DNA of 64,000 nt, from contig CM075351.1 of NCBI GenBank assembly GCA_037693485.1, positions 72,442,001 through 72,506,000 on the forward strand. The letters are read 5' to 3'. The notes under the pieces are model-generated. The model had not been told where the DNA came from, made no database searches, and saw nothing but the letters and a program-made list of their open reading frames with translations. This document shows, piece after piece, positions 31,063-43,031 of this stretch (position 1 is its first letter; each line of letters starts with the position of its first letter). Origin of the DNA: Kitagawia praeruptora (Eukaryota > Streptophyta > Magnoliopsida > Apiales > Apiaceae). Position numbers and translations under genes: made by a program.

Positions 31063-31728
31063 TGTTATAGTTTCTATAACGAACCAATTAACTTTTTAGG
31101 TAAAACACATTATCTTTTCTAACTTTTCTATTTAATGAAATAAACTAATAAATTATAATTACTAATGACTAATTGATTACCTTTTTTCAACTAAAACGTA
31201 TTATTTTTTTTATATATTTTCTAACTAAAATATCACATTTTCAAACTTTCTTTTCTTATTTAATTTTCCTTACTTAAATATTTATTATTGGTAAAAACGT
31301 GTTTTCTATTCTATATTTTAATAACTAATTAATTTCATTTTTAGGTAAAACACATTATTTTTTATATAATAAAAATATTACGAGCAATTATATAAAATTA
31401 AATGAAATAATATTATTATGATTACTAATAACTAACAAATTACATTTTTAGCCAAAACACGTTACCTTTTTCTGTTTTCTCTTACTAAATCCTTTTTTCC
31501 CAATAATATTACGAATAATGGTATTTAATAAATAATACTAAAAAATTAGTAATTGACTTATTACCTTTTTTAAATGAAACGTATCATCTTATCTATATTT
31601 TATAATTATCAAATCATATCACTTAAAAATTTAACTCACAAAATTCATATCATAAAAAATTCATTCAACTTTAATTTTGAAAAAATCATATAATATTAAA
31701 GAAAACCCTCGCATGAGGTTTAAGCTAG

Positions 31729-32352
31729 TACTATTATAGTAATACTAAATTATTTTGTAACAATTTTTAGTATCCAATTTGATAGTTCTAACATTTTTCT
31801 TAGTCAATAAGCTAAGTATGTGGTCGATCGATCACATATTCAAGTTTTCCTACCAAAGAATAAGATTACTCATTCATTAGCAACCTGATCTTTCGTTATC
31901 AAAGAAATGGGATATCAAGCCAATGCTATGAGTGCAATTACGAGTGCAAGAATTAAGTATTAAAAAAGGTCATGACACTTAGAATAAAAAATACATTAGT
32001 TTGAAGGATATATAAGATGCTATCAGAACTTCTCGGTAGAGTAATTTGTTTTACAAAAGTAAAAACTTTTGTAACATACTGAAGCCTGAAGGTCACATTA
32101 GATGCTTCAGAGATAATATTAAATATTCACAGGCCCTACATCGAAGAAGCTCATGGAGCTCGAGCATCTTCAATTTCCAACATCTTTATTCAAGCTCCTG
32201 ACCTAAATTTTGAGAGAAAATTAAAAAATTAAACAAGTTTCAAGCACTCTGAAATATTCTTTAAATTGCTAAAAATTCTTTTATTCTCCTCAGTATTAAT
32301 ATCTATCCTCTCATTATTCATTTTGTTTAATAATATACATGATCACTTCTAG
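31729..32352. other. Intergenic DNA
   Basis: There is no recognisable gene or repeat in this stretch. Confidence 0.4.
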
Positions 32353-32927
32353 GGATTGACATCGGGACACTTCGGGATCGGGGAGTGCTATCCCCGTCCC
32401 TATCCTCGAATTCAAACCTCATCTCCGTCCCCGGCCCGATCCCTATTGGGAATTATTTTTTATTCTCCATCCCAGGCCCAAACGGATAACAGGGATTCCA
32501 GCGGGGAATTAGGGAATTTCATTTTAAACAAAAAATTATATCTTAAATAATTTTAAACACTAACTAGTGAGTTTGAAATAATTTTTTTTCTTGTGATATA
32601 TAGTGAAATTAGCAGCTATAGCTAAATTAGATGTTAAGTTACAATGTCTTTTCATCACCTTAATCGCATAATAAGTATATCTTCAGATTCACATGCATAT
32701 ATGTTACCTCTTAGAATTTCTTTTTAAAATCTAAACATTACAACAGTAGCTCATATGCACTAAATTAAGATAAAAAAATATTACTTAAATAAACAATTAT
32801 AAATAAAATGGAAATGAAGTTATTTAACTACTAGAAAGACAAACATATAAGATTAAAATATCATATTGTTTCCAATGTAAAGCATTGGAAATTCATAGAT
32901 ATTAACATATGATTATTAATCTATATG

Positions 32928-32992
<65 letters not shown>

Positions 32993-33180
32993 GTAGTGAA
33001 ATTGAGTCGGGGAATGAGAATCAGGCCGGATGGAGAAAATCGGGAAGGGGGTCGGGGATCGGGCCGGAGAGACATAGAGTCCCGGCCCCAGCCCGCTCCC
33101 CGTTTTTTTTTTGAAAATTGTCCTTACTCTCCACGACCCGTATCCGAAAAATTCCCCGATTCCCAGCCCCGAAAAAATGT
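32353..33180. mobile_element. Possible hAT-like element rich in CGGGGA motifs
   Basis: It starts TAGGGATTGACATCGGG, a hAT-type end. GGGGA/TCCCC motifs cluster at 32370-32530 and 33005-33175, as in subterminal arrays. A long TA microsatellite lies between them. The right end has no clear inverted partner, so the element is either truncated or decayed. Confidence 0.35.
32930..32988. repeat. (TA)n microsatellite
   Basis: An almost perfect TA run of about 58 bases lies here. Confidence 0.95.
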
Positions 33181-33743
33181 TTAATAATTTAGGCCCATTC
33201 AGCAAAAAAAAAAAAAATTACTGTTCACGTTGACGTCACTGTCACGCAGCAGTGAACAGTATTTTTTTTTTTTTGCTTAATGGAGCCTAGATTATTATAC
33301 ACTTTTTGTATTTGTGTACCCTAGTTTGGTTATTAGATTAGCTTAAAATGTTGGATTAGGATTTGGTTTCTAGTTTCTATTTAATATTGGTTTCTAGTGG
33401 AGTAAGACAACTACAAACCAGTCTTAAATACAAACTAAAAACTAAACACTAATTTAACATTTCATGCTAATCTAACGACCAAATTAGGGGTACCCAAATA
33501 CAAAAAGTGTATAAAATTCTTGGCTCCATTCAGAAAGAAAAAAAAAATACTGTTCACTGCTGACGTGGCAGTGACGTCAGCGTGAACAATAATTTTTTTT
33601 TTTTGCTTGCTGGATGGAGCCAAAAAATTTATGCATTTTTTGTGAAGGTGCCCCTAGCAGGGCCCTTAGAATAAATGAAATATAAAATATTTAATGTTAG
33701 TTTATAGTTTGTATTTAAGGATTGATTTGTATTTCAGCAAAAA

Positions 33744-33746
<3 letters not shown>
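33181..33746. mobile_element. Two adjoining foldback elements, F2 family termini
   Basis: The first part (to about 33408) ends GTTTCTAGTGGAGTAAGAC, like the F2 end at 7165. The second (33409-33746) starts CTACAAACCAGTCTTAAATACAAAC and ends in its inverted relative near 33715, followed by a TA run. Both share a short core of A tracts, CTGTTCAC...GACGTCA...GTGAACAG inverted repeat and T tracts, which replaces the long GCGAAGC core of F1/F2. There is no coding capacity. Confidence 0.65.

Positions 33747-33747
<1 letters not shown>

Positions 33748-33783
<36 letters not shown>
33748..33783. repeat. (TA)n microsatellite next to foldback end
   Basis: A TA run lies directly beside the right end of the foldback element, as for F1 and F2. 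Confidence 0.9.
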
Positions 33784-33785
<2 letters not shown>

Positions 33786-33789
33786 CCAT

Positions 33790-35111
33790 CTTTGTAACAC
33801 CCCCTTCCTAAGATGGGAGGAGATATTATTAAAATCAATAATCTGCAACAGAGCACTAAAATAATCTCTAAATAAATGATTAAGTCTAAATAATGCTAGA
33901 AGTCCGTAAGTCCTAATCAATGGAATAAGGGTAGCTCTTCATCACACAGTCCCAGATCCCCTTAAGTACCTGCCAGAAAAAGAATACGGCATGAGCCAAT
34001 CGCCCAGTACGGATTTGGAGTACATTTTATAAAACAAAAAACAGATATGTATATTTGATAGTTTATAAAAAACATTTATTTCAAAAATAAGCATGGCTGA
34101 AGCAACGAGGGGTTAGGATATTTCATACCGAGATCAGAACAGAACAGATACAGATACACACATCATAGGGTACCTAATGTGTGCAACAAATCGGATAACG
34201 TGTACGGCATATACACGTCACCGCCAAATCAAAGCACAAATCAAATCAAATCTGGGTGCACCCACGTATCCTGAAACAAATATCAAAATGCGCAAAAGCT
34301 CGCCACCTGAGCTATCAGAAGGATACGCCATGACCAATCACACTGTCACGGAAGTGTCATGTCACTGGTGCCGCAATGACATGGCTGTAGTACCCCTACA
34401 ACTGGTTAACTCGGTATACCCTATATCACTAAGGATTCAAAATAAATATTTTACAAAATCTTTTAAATCACGTAAAACAGATATTTCAAATATTACCAAA
34501 CGGATATTTTAAACATTTCCGAACAGATATTTCAATACAGAATTTTTTTAAAAATCGCAGTACAGGTATTGAAATATTTTTCAAAACAGATTTCTTTTAA
34601 AATATTTTTCAGAGTCAAAACAGTCAAATCAGATATAAACAGAGTAAACAAATTTGTTGGTAAAACGAATCAGATATAAAAATTCAGAATTAAGAATAAC
34701 GCTGAATAAAAGGAGAGAGAATCCGTACCTCAAAAACAGCAACTAGAATAATAACGTGACCCGCACACGATTATCTAAACTCTCGACTTCCCATCTAATT
34801 ACAAAATATTATTTATAATCAATATACATTCTTTATACATATATGATAAATGAATCTATCGCGGTATCTATCAAAGTAAATAAAATGTTCATGTATTAAC
34901 AGTTACTACTACCTATTACCTAGTACCTAGTACCTGATGTTTCCCTTTTATAACTATTTGTTTTTTTTTACTACTAACACTAAAGTAATCATTCAATGGG
35001 TTATAAAAGTCAGTGAACTAATCCATAGATATTAACCTTAATATCACCCAACAAGTGCTTGAGTTTAAGGTACAAACACACACATGGACATGGTAACTTG
35101 CTAATCGGCAA
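33790..35111. other. Unassigned repetitive-looking DNA
   Basis: The block starts TGTAACACCCCC, a phrase seen at LTR starts of plant chromoviruses. It also holds many AACAGATATTTC-type repeats (34470-34610). No second LTR, primer site or coding domain was found, so I do not call an element. Confidence 0.35.
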
Positions 35112-35120
35112 TTTAATAAA

Positions 35121-35951
35121 GGCTCCCGGTCTGGTGCAAACGTATGCACCAGACCTGTTACACAACATACGGCTTCCTCATCGTTGGATCAACCATCCAA
35201 CGGCCTTGATTAAAAAAATAATTTTATCGTACCGTAATAAGTTTCCGTGGTACGGTGCAATTACCAAAATACCCCTGCTCCCGTACCGCAACAAGTTCCC
35301 GCGGTACGTATTTTTAAATTTAAATAGTAGTGTGAACTAAGGCATATTTTAAGGTGAACTAAGCCATATTTTAGGTGAACTAAGGCATATTTTAAGGTGA
35401 ACTCATTTAGTTTAGGTGAACTAAGCCATATTTTTAAATAGTAGTATGTACACTAGATTTTACGAATATTTATTTTAATTTTCTTTCTCTTTTTTTTTTA
35501 ATTCCTTTCGATCATTTAAAATATTTTTTAATTTCATTTAAAATTATTTTAAAAAGTGGCATGTACAGTAGTTTTTTTATGTGAAACAGGGGGCATTTTG
35601 GTATTATGCCCGTACCGCAGAAAGTTTCTCTGCGGTACGGGCATAATACCAAAATGCCCCCTGTTTCACATCAAAAATCTACTGTACATGCCACTATTTA
35701 AAATAATTTTAAATGAAATTAAAAAATATTTTAAATGATCGAAAGGAATTAAATTTAAAAATACGTACCGCGGGAACTTGTTGCGGTACGGGAGCAGGGG
35801 TATTTTGGTAATTGCCCCGTACCGCGGAAACTTGTTGCGATACGGTAAAATTTTTTTTTTAATCAGGACCGTTGGATGGTTGATCCAACGACGAGGGAGC
35901 CGTATGTTGTGAAACAGGTCTGGTGCATACGTTTGCACCAGACCGGGACCC
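35121..35951. mobile_element. Long-TIR MULE foldback with internal palindrome
   Basis: TTTAATAAA is duplicated at 35112-35120 and 35952-35960 (9 bp, Mutator type). The arms of about 200 bases (35121-35330 and 35745-35951) are inverted copies starting GGCTCCCGGTCTGGTGCAAA. Between them a second, nearly perfect palindrome of about 250 bases is centred near 35622 (GGGCATTTTGGTATTATGCC and its complement). No transposase frame exists; short frames are by-products of the symmetry. Confidence 0.88.
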
Positions 35952-36121
35952 TTTAATAAAATATTAACATGATTTGTACACACCCTAGCAAGTATATAAT
36001 GAAATCGTAACTAATTAACTCCAGGAGTAATCTTGTATTAATACAATGGTAGAGTACAGAGACCTAATCTAGACTTAGTATCATAACTACTTGTTCATGC
36101 GGATCCCTAAGTTAAGTTTTA

Positions 36122-36393
36122 CTCCCTCCGTCCCAATTTACTTGTCCCTTTTCTAAAATACACACATATTAAGAAAAATTTTGTTAGATAAAATTTTCCA
36201 ACCAATACCCTTAATTAATACATTGAAAAAAGAGAATAGTGTTAAGTTTGAAAAAAAGTCAAATTTAGATACAATAAATGTAGGGATAGTTTTGGAAAAT
36301 TATTCTTAAATTTGCATTGAAAGTAGAAAAGAGACATGTAAAATGGGACAAATTCATTTTAAAAAAAGGACATATATTTTGGGACTGAGGGAG
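36122..36393. mobile_element. Stowaway MITE, different subfamily
   Basis: The ends are CTCCCTCCGTCCCAATTTAC and TTTTGGGACTGAGGGAG, with TA on both sides. The interior is unrelated to the two other Stowaways in the window. Confidence 0.9.
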
Positions 36394-37495
36394 TAATATG
36401 ATACTCACATGCTATTTAATTACTTTGCACAAATTGTATATACCTGTCTCTTGCTTAACACCACCAATGAGTCAAATATCAAACCGCTCCTCTATATTTC
36501 TCTGTTTTGTTTTGTTCCCCACTCTGCGCAGCCTCTTTGTTCTAGGGTTATGCCTCGTGTAGTTATATTAAACCCAAAATAACATGTATATATAGTATTC
36601 TAATAATCCTAAATCAATTAGAATTTTTTTTAACAAACATAAATTAATTACTAATTCTTGTTCTAGTTCTATTACAAACCAAACCAAATCATATTATTAT
36701 TATTATTATTAAAATCACGTATATTACATATATATCCCCTTAAAAAGGATTTCGTCCTCGGAATCTAGCGAAACTCAATACTCGTACCTGAATCGAAAAG
36801 TGCGATCATTTTTTTTTACGAATAGATTCTTTTTGCTCAATTTTTCTTCCACAAACTTTGACAAAAAGAATGATTTAATGTTTAATAACTCGCTCTTTTT
36901 AAACTAAGATAACTTCGACTTCCTCTTCACAAGTTAATTTATAAAATGTCTAACGAGCGTTGAAAATTTTCTAATGAACAAAAATGCCAATTACAATCCC
37001 ATATAACCGATATAAAATATTTATGCATTTGTGATAACTTTAGTCGTGATTTTAATCTATAAGCAATTTTGCTCGCTCCTGCTTCTTGCATGCAACTTGC
37101 AAGACTACTATTGCAGATAAATATAGTTAGTATAAACAATTTTATATGAGTCATGTCTTCAGGGTAAATTAATAAATCTAATGATCCTTTGCTACTAGTA
37201 ACCATGAAATATATGTTGACAAATGCACATCCAAATTGAACATGACAATTAATGAAAAAAAAATCTATACATATCAATTTGCTTATTAAATAGTAAAAAA
37301 AATAATAATAATAAGAAATTACAACTGCATGTCTTGAACCCATTGTGTACAACACATCATTAATCATTGCTTATATTACATTAAATACTTAATTAACACA
37401 TTCTTTTAGTACAATTAATGACACTAATAAGATTAGCATAATAAAGTCAACTTACATAATATACAACCTAATAACAAATATAAATAAATAAATAA

Positions 37496-37561
<66 letters not shown>

Positions 37562-39192
37562 TTCAAATAGGCCCTAACCATCCCCACACATACATGTAAA
37601 CATATATGAAAATAAGGAATAGAGTCTAAATAATAAAGTATCTTAAATTTATTTGAAATTAATTAATAAATTGGATTGTAACTTAGTGTCCAGATACCAT
37701 AAATAATGAATGGTGTGTTCAAAAAAAAAAACATTCAGTGCAAGAACAACTAATACTCACATTTTGACAAGTAAAAGTAAACTACGATTGAATACTCTTA
37801 TACATAAATCTAAGCATACCTTAATATTAATTATAAACAATTAACAATTTATTTAAATTAACATCTTCAGTATTAGAAATTTGACATATAGTTATAATCA
37901 AATAATTTTATAAACCAATCTCATGCAACAAATATAATAACTTAATTAAATTAGCAACAATCTAGTCTTACACGACTTAAATTAATCAATGCACGTTGCA
38001 CACATCAATGATATAAATTTTCGTATGACATTTTGAAATATCAAATAACTAACTTATTGTAAAAACATCAAGCCATCAACTTAACAAGCATGCATAAACA
38101 TTAATAGACAATATACTAGAAAATAATTAATTTAGTGCGTCAATTAAGCATAGCACATAATTACGAAATATGTAACTTTGTTTGTACTTGACAAAAATTA
38201 TAGAATATCAATTTTTTTCCCGTCTCATGGTTCTCTCCTAGTGGATAGTGCGACTAAATACACAATACAATTCCTAATTTAATGTTCAATAGTGATATGA
38301 AGTAACAAAATTAATAACACTTGTGTCTCTACATGTTCACTATCCCTGTGTCCAGATTATAAGACCCGATTATAACAAAATATATCCAAACTAAAATAAT
38401 TAAATAAAATATAAATAATATTTGACTCAACTAAAAACAATCACCACGTGTAAAATATGGATCAGATGCACAAGTATCGAATATGAAACAAATATACAGT
38501 TAAAACAAAAATTAGTAGTTCCAAACAAAATTATATTCTAAAGCACAATATTGAATATAAAATAACTTGCATACAACATATATTATAATAAATAACTTAA
38601 TATCATTCAAATTGTACTGAACTTGTTAAATTGTAACACTTCAACATTTTATTAGATACATACAATTAGAACATTAAGGAAAATCATTGTCCAGTTGCAT
38701 AGTAAGAAAAAATTCGATTGTTAAGGCATATTAAACTAAAGTTATTGGTCTTTGAATAATTCTTTATACTAAGAACGAAAAAAAAATAATTGAAATTTAA
38801 ACTTAAAAAGATTTATATGTTTTTAAAACCTATATGGGATGTCATATGATGGTCGCTAAATAACATACAATAATTCCAAATACCTTGATACTTGTTTTTT
38901 TTTTTAAAATAAAAAATTCTTAGATTACATAACACTTACATTCCTTTACTGAATTATTAATTTCAGGCGTCCCTAAAATTAATAATACCATTTCATTTAA
39001 TTATTTATTTTGAGCGTCCCCAAAATAAAATAATTAAATTATGAAATTTTAGAATGAGTGTTTCAGGAATAATTTAAATAAAATTAAGAAAATCTTCTCT
39101 ATTAGTAAAAAGAAATGGAGGCACCAGTATCAAAATAATGTGAATATACTGTAATCTTACAAGTTAACTACTAAAACATATATGAGTATGTG
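36394..39192. other. Long AT-rich gene-free stretch
   Basis: No gene was recognised in 2.8 kb. At about 36736-36765 the minus strand reads GAGGACGAAATCCTTTTTAA followed by GGGG, like the pol end and polypurine tract of chromoviruses, without further domains. An (AAAT)n-(TA)n microsatellite lies at 37484-37560. Confidence 0.4.
37484..37560. repeat. (AAAT)n-(TA)n microsatellite
   Basis: A few AAAT units pass into about 60 bases of TA dinucleotides. Confidence 0.93.
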
Positions 39193-40481
39193 TGTTAGTC
39201 ACAGAGGCATGCCTGTATACATCTAATAACAAGCCTAATTGTTTGTAATGCTTTGCATTACTTACATGACCTCTTAACTGAGGGAACCTCTAGTTGTAGA
39301 GTTTCTGTTTGTTCTGTACTTTAAGTAGGCATCAAACCCTAGTTGTGTAACTGTACTTATATAGTCAAGAATAATGCTTGAAAGAAGTTCCAAGGTTCAT
39401 GCCTCAAGCAAAGAGATAAAGACTGTCAAATAATCACAGTTGGGATTTGAAGAAATGAAGAATTTGCCTAAGTACCAATTCGAGAAGTACACTTGTCTAT
39501 TCGAGAAGTCTAGCATTCGAGAAGTCAGGGATTCGATATCTCAAGACACTATTCGATATCTCTGGATACACTGTTCGATATCTCATTCGATATCTCAGGG
39601 ATTAGATATGTCTATTACTCTATTCGAGAACTCAAGAAGTCAACAAGTCAAAGTGGTATTCGAGTTCTCAAGGAGTCAACAAGTCAAAGTACCATTCGAT
39701 ATCTCAAGGACTTAGAAAGCTATTCGACATCTCAAGGATTCGACAAGTCAAATGCTCTATTCGACATCTCAAGAAATCCTGAAGAAAAGAGCTATTCGAG
39801 AAGTGATTCGATATGTCAATATAACAGTATTCGAGAACTCAGAGTTATCGATCAAGTCAATTCTAGTTCTCGAATCACTTACTTAGTCACTTCTCGAATA
39901 CACTCTGGGAGACAAAATACTGAAGAATTTGTACAAGTCAGAAACCTGCAACAAGCCAATGCACTTTATGGACCACAATCTGTAACGTGCTCTGGAAAGC
40001 CTACAAGGAAGCTTGGAGAGATATAGAAGAGACAAGGGGCTAAAGAAGTGGATCTGAACAGGCTTTGCAAAGTCAAATCTGTAACCGTTTGGACACTTAC
40101 TCAAAAAGGATAGACACACTAGAAAGTAATTTGTTTAGCTATCTTGTTTTGTAGTAAGTAGGTTGTATCCATGTTCTATAAGGATACAACCTCACTTCCT
40201 TAGTCATTAACTTTGTGAGTCAAGTTTTTCATACATTGTAAGCTATATCTCTCTGAGAAAAATGAAGCTGAGAATACTACCATTTGTATTCACAGATTGT
40301 AGCAACCTTTATCTGATAATACATTAGATTAAAGTGATATTGTGTCTTGTGTTGTTTCTTTATCCGCACCTTCACTTCTACACACACAGGCACTTATCTG
40401 CTATATAGACTCAATCCAAGAAAAGTTCAAGAATCCATTCACCCCCCCTCTGTATTCTTTTACCGTATTCAATACTCAACA
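39193..40481 (+). repeat. 5' LTR of the SIRE-type element
   Basis: It is bounded by TGTTAGTCAC and CTCAACA. The middle (about 39478-39900) is crowded with TTCGA-containing motifs such as ATTCGAGAAGTC, ATTCGATATCTC and TTCTCGAAT. The short reading frames inside reflect this periodicity and are not genes. Confidence 0.95.
39478..39905. promoter_or_regulatory. Cluster of TTCnnGAA / TTCGA motifs in the LTR
   Basis: Within about 430 bases I count six TTCGAGAA, two TTCTCGAA and about ten further TTCGATATC/TTCGACATC variants; TTCGA on one strand would be expected less than once. TTCnnGAA is the paired core of heat-shock elements. The same cluster is in the other two LTR copies. A regulatory role is an inference; the density is a direct observation. 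Confidence 0.5.
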
Positions 40482-40483
40482 AG

Positions 40484-40495
40484 TGGTATCAGAGC
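40484..40495 (+). other. Primer binding site, initiator Met-tRNA type
   Basis: TGGTATCAGAGC lies two bases after the 5' LTR, the usual Copia minus-strand primer site. Confidence 0.93.
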
Positions 40496-40526
40496 GGGCT
40501 GTTTATTCAAAAACAGAAAAACGATC

Positions 40527-43031
40527 ATGAGTTCGAATACACCAAAGACTACAGGAACGGTGAAAGTCCCTAAGTTTGACAAAGAAAATTTCAACCTCTG
40601 GAAGATAAAGATGATGTTGTTCATTAAAGCCTCTCATCCTTTGTATCCTGAAATTCTCAAGAATGGTCCTTTTGTTCCACAACAAGAGATACCAGAGAAG
40701 ACTGTTGGAACCACAACTATCCCAAGATCGTATGAGGCCAAGGATCCATCTAAATGGACAGAATCAGAAAACGAGATGGTTGCTCTTGACAGTCACCTCA
40801 TGCTATTAATCATTGATTCCATGGATATGTCAATGTTCGCAAACATTGCATCATGCACATCTGCTAAAGAAATGTGGGATCACATTGAGGTGTTATGTGA
40901 AGGAACTGATGAGGTCAAGGAAAACAAGAAACAGATGCTGGTCACACAGTATGAAGCCTTCATGGCACAGCCCAAGGAGAGCATTACTGAAATGTTTGAA
41001 AGATTTCACAAGCTAGTCACTGAGTTGAAGATGAATGGTAAGGTTTACAGCACCAAGGAGTTAAACATGAAGTTTCTGCTATCTTCACCAAATCATCTAG
41101 AGCAAAGGGTCATTTCTCTAAGAGAAAGAGATTTGAACAAAATCACCTATGATGTGCTCTATGGAGTTTTAAAAACTCATGAGCTTGAGTTGCTTCAGAA
41201 AAGGGCTATCCAGGCCAAACAAGGCAGAATGATAAACACATCATGTGCCTTGATTGTTAACAAGTCTATTCAAGACCTAGAAGCATCTACAAGCCAGCTA
41301 AGGATAAAGGAGATAGTAGATGATGATGAAGAAACTGAAGCTGAAGTAAGTGAACCTGTTGAGGAGAAGGAGGAAGAAGAGTTTTACACTCTTGAAGAAC
41401 TAGATGGGATGGAAAACACTTCATATGCCTTTATGGCAAGGAAATTTCCAAACATCAGATTCAAAAGGAATCAACCCTTCAAACCCAAAACCCAAAACCA
41501 TTCATTCAACAAGAGCAAGGCACCTGTGAAATCAAACAAGAACAAGTTCAAAACCAGCCATGTGGATAGGTCATCTGTAAGATGTTATAGATGCAATGAC
41601 CTAGGGAATTTTGCCAGTGAATGCAAGAAGCCTAAAAAGAAGGATATAGAGTTTCTTGAGCTCGAAGCTAAGTATGAGGCCCTTCTGAAAAAGCAAACAC
41701 AAGGTAAGGCCTACATTGCTGAAGGGAAGTGTTGGGATGATTCTGATAGTGATGGAGAGGAACTAGAATTTTGTAACTATGCCTTGATGGCCAATTCCAA
41801 GGATGGCACATCTCCATCAGACTCTCAGGTACCATCTCTCACTACTATAGACATGTCTGTTTTTGAGTATAAATCCATGATTGAACAACTATCTGTTGAG
41901 ATGTTTAATATTCATACTAGTATGACTGCTGCTAATGAAGAAATTGCTAAACTGTCTACTAGAAATGAAATGTTAACCAAAAGAAATTAGGAACTTCAGC
42001 TAACTGCTATGCAAGTAGAAAACCTTAAGAAAGAAGTTGAATATCTGCAGAATAAGGTTCCATGTGCTAGTCAAGTAGAAAAGGCTCTTAGGGATGAATT
42101 AGCTGAAAATGAATTCAAACTGAAAACATTTAAGAAATCATCTGGTCTAGTGCAATCCTACTGTGAGAAAATTCAAGCTAAACCCAAGGCTGCTAATGGA
42201 CTTGACTATGGCACTCTTAAACAGAGAAAAGGCTATGCTGTCATTGAAGATGATACTGCTGTTCATGAGGAAGTGCCTCACATTTTGAAAAGGGCTGAAA
42301 ACCCAATTTTTAAAGAACCAACATTTGAAATTGATGAGGATGCCTTACTCATCAAACAAATGTTGAATGATGAGGATGAGGCACAATCCAGTGAACAACA
42401 GGCATCCTCCAAGAGTGAGAGTGTCAAGTCAAAAGTCAAGGAGCCAGTAGTTGATAAGCCAAGACCTAAGAAATCTGTTAAGTTTGTTTCAGCCGGGAAG
42501 GGTGAATCAGAAAAGAAAGTGATTAAGAAGAAACAGAACAGAAATGGCAAGTTAGGGATTAACAAGGATAACAACTATGCTTACATGCCTAATGCCCCTA
42601 GGAAAACTTGTCAGAACTGTTTCAGTACCAATCATTTAACTTATGCATGCAAGAAACCTGTTGGTAGTGTGTCCAAACCTTTCTATGATTGCTCTGTGCC
42701 TTTAAGACATAGAGATGCTCCATTTTGTGATAAATTTGACTGTATGCCATGCAACATGAATGTGATGACTAGTTGTTTCAATCTGAGAAGACAATTCATT
42801 GATGGTTGTATTAGTCACAATTCTCACACACACTACACAAGGTCAAAGTCTTCGAGTCCTCCTAAAGCTAGGAAGGCACCTCTGTCACCTAAGTCAGAAA
42901 CTTCAAGTTCTAAGACTTCTAACAGTGACAAGAAGACTAACACCAAGAAAGTTGATAAGCATGTGGGTTATGATAAAACTGTTTCTAAGTCACATGGACC
43001 CAAACTTGTTTGGGTACTAAAGGAAAAGTAA
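40527..43031 (+). pseudogene. SIRE-type Gag, interrupted by one stop
   Basis: The frame starts 46 bases after the LTR (MSSNTPKTTGTVKVPKFDKE). It has the UBN2/DUF4219-type Gag region, then a zinc knuckle at 41583-41624 in which the histidine is replaced by asparagine (CYRCNDLGNFASEC). After an in-frame TAG at 41988-41990 it continues in the same frame with a coiled-coil stretch, an acidic/lysine-rich region and a second, complete knuckle at 42609-42650 (CQNCFSTNHLTYAC), ending at 43031. Gag forms the virus-like particle and binds RNA. The large size (about 834 codons) is normal for SIRE elements. An upstream in-frame ATG inside the LTR (40347) is not the start. Confidence 0.85.

Larger units (their letters stand above)
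29760..31728 (+). mobile_element. Helitron with internal tandem repeats and nested MITEs
   Basis: The 5' end TCTATACTATATTATAAAA is the canonical Helitron start. The 3' end has a stem (CCTC-GCAT-GAGG) followed by TTAAGCTAG and then T. The interior consists of degenerate units of about 185-200 bases marked by ATGGTCGTTCTAATTA(G/A)TGAAAT and ACCAATTACCTTTT (units near 30008, 30191, 30596). A hAT-like MITE (30295-30488) and a Stowaway (30804-31062) are inserted in it. There is no Rep/helicase frame. The base before the 5' end is G where A is usual. Confidence 0.7.

Noticed and set aside
32909..33205. Frames containing long Tyr-Ile repeats
   Set aside because: They are translations of the TA microsatellite.
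33790..34800. Chromovirus LTR (TGTAACACCCCC start) paired with pol-end-like motif at 36736
   Set aside because: The two signals are on opposite strands, and no second LTR, primer site or pol domain connects them.
39440..39715. Open frames in the SIRE LTRs (also near 61020, 61151 and 63302)
   Set aside because: They lie wholly inside LTRs and arise from the repeated TTCGA motif; the repeating serine/glutamine-rich residues mirror the DNA periodicity.
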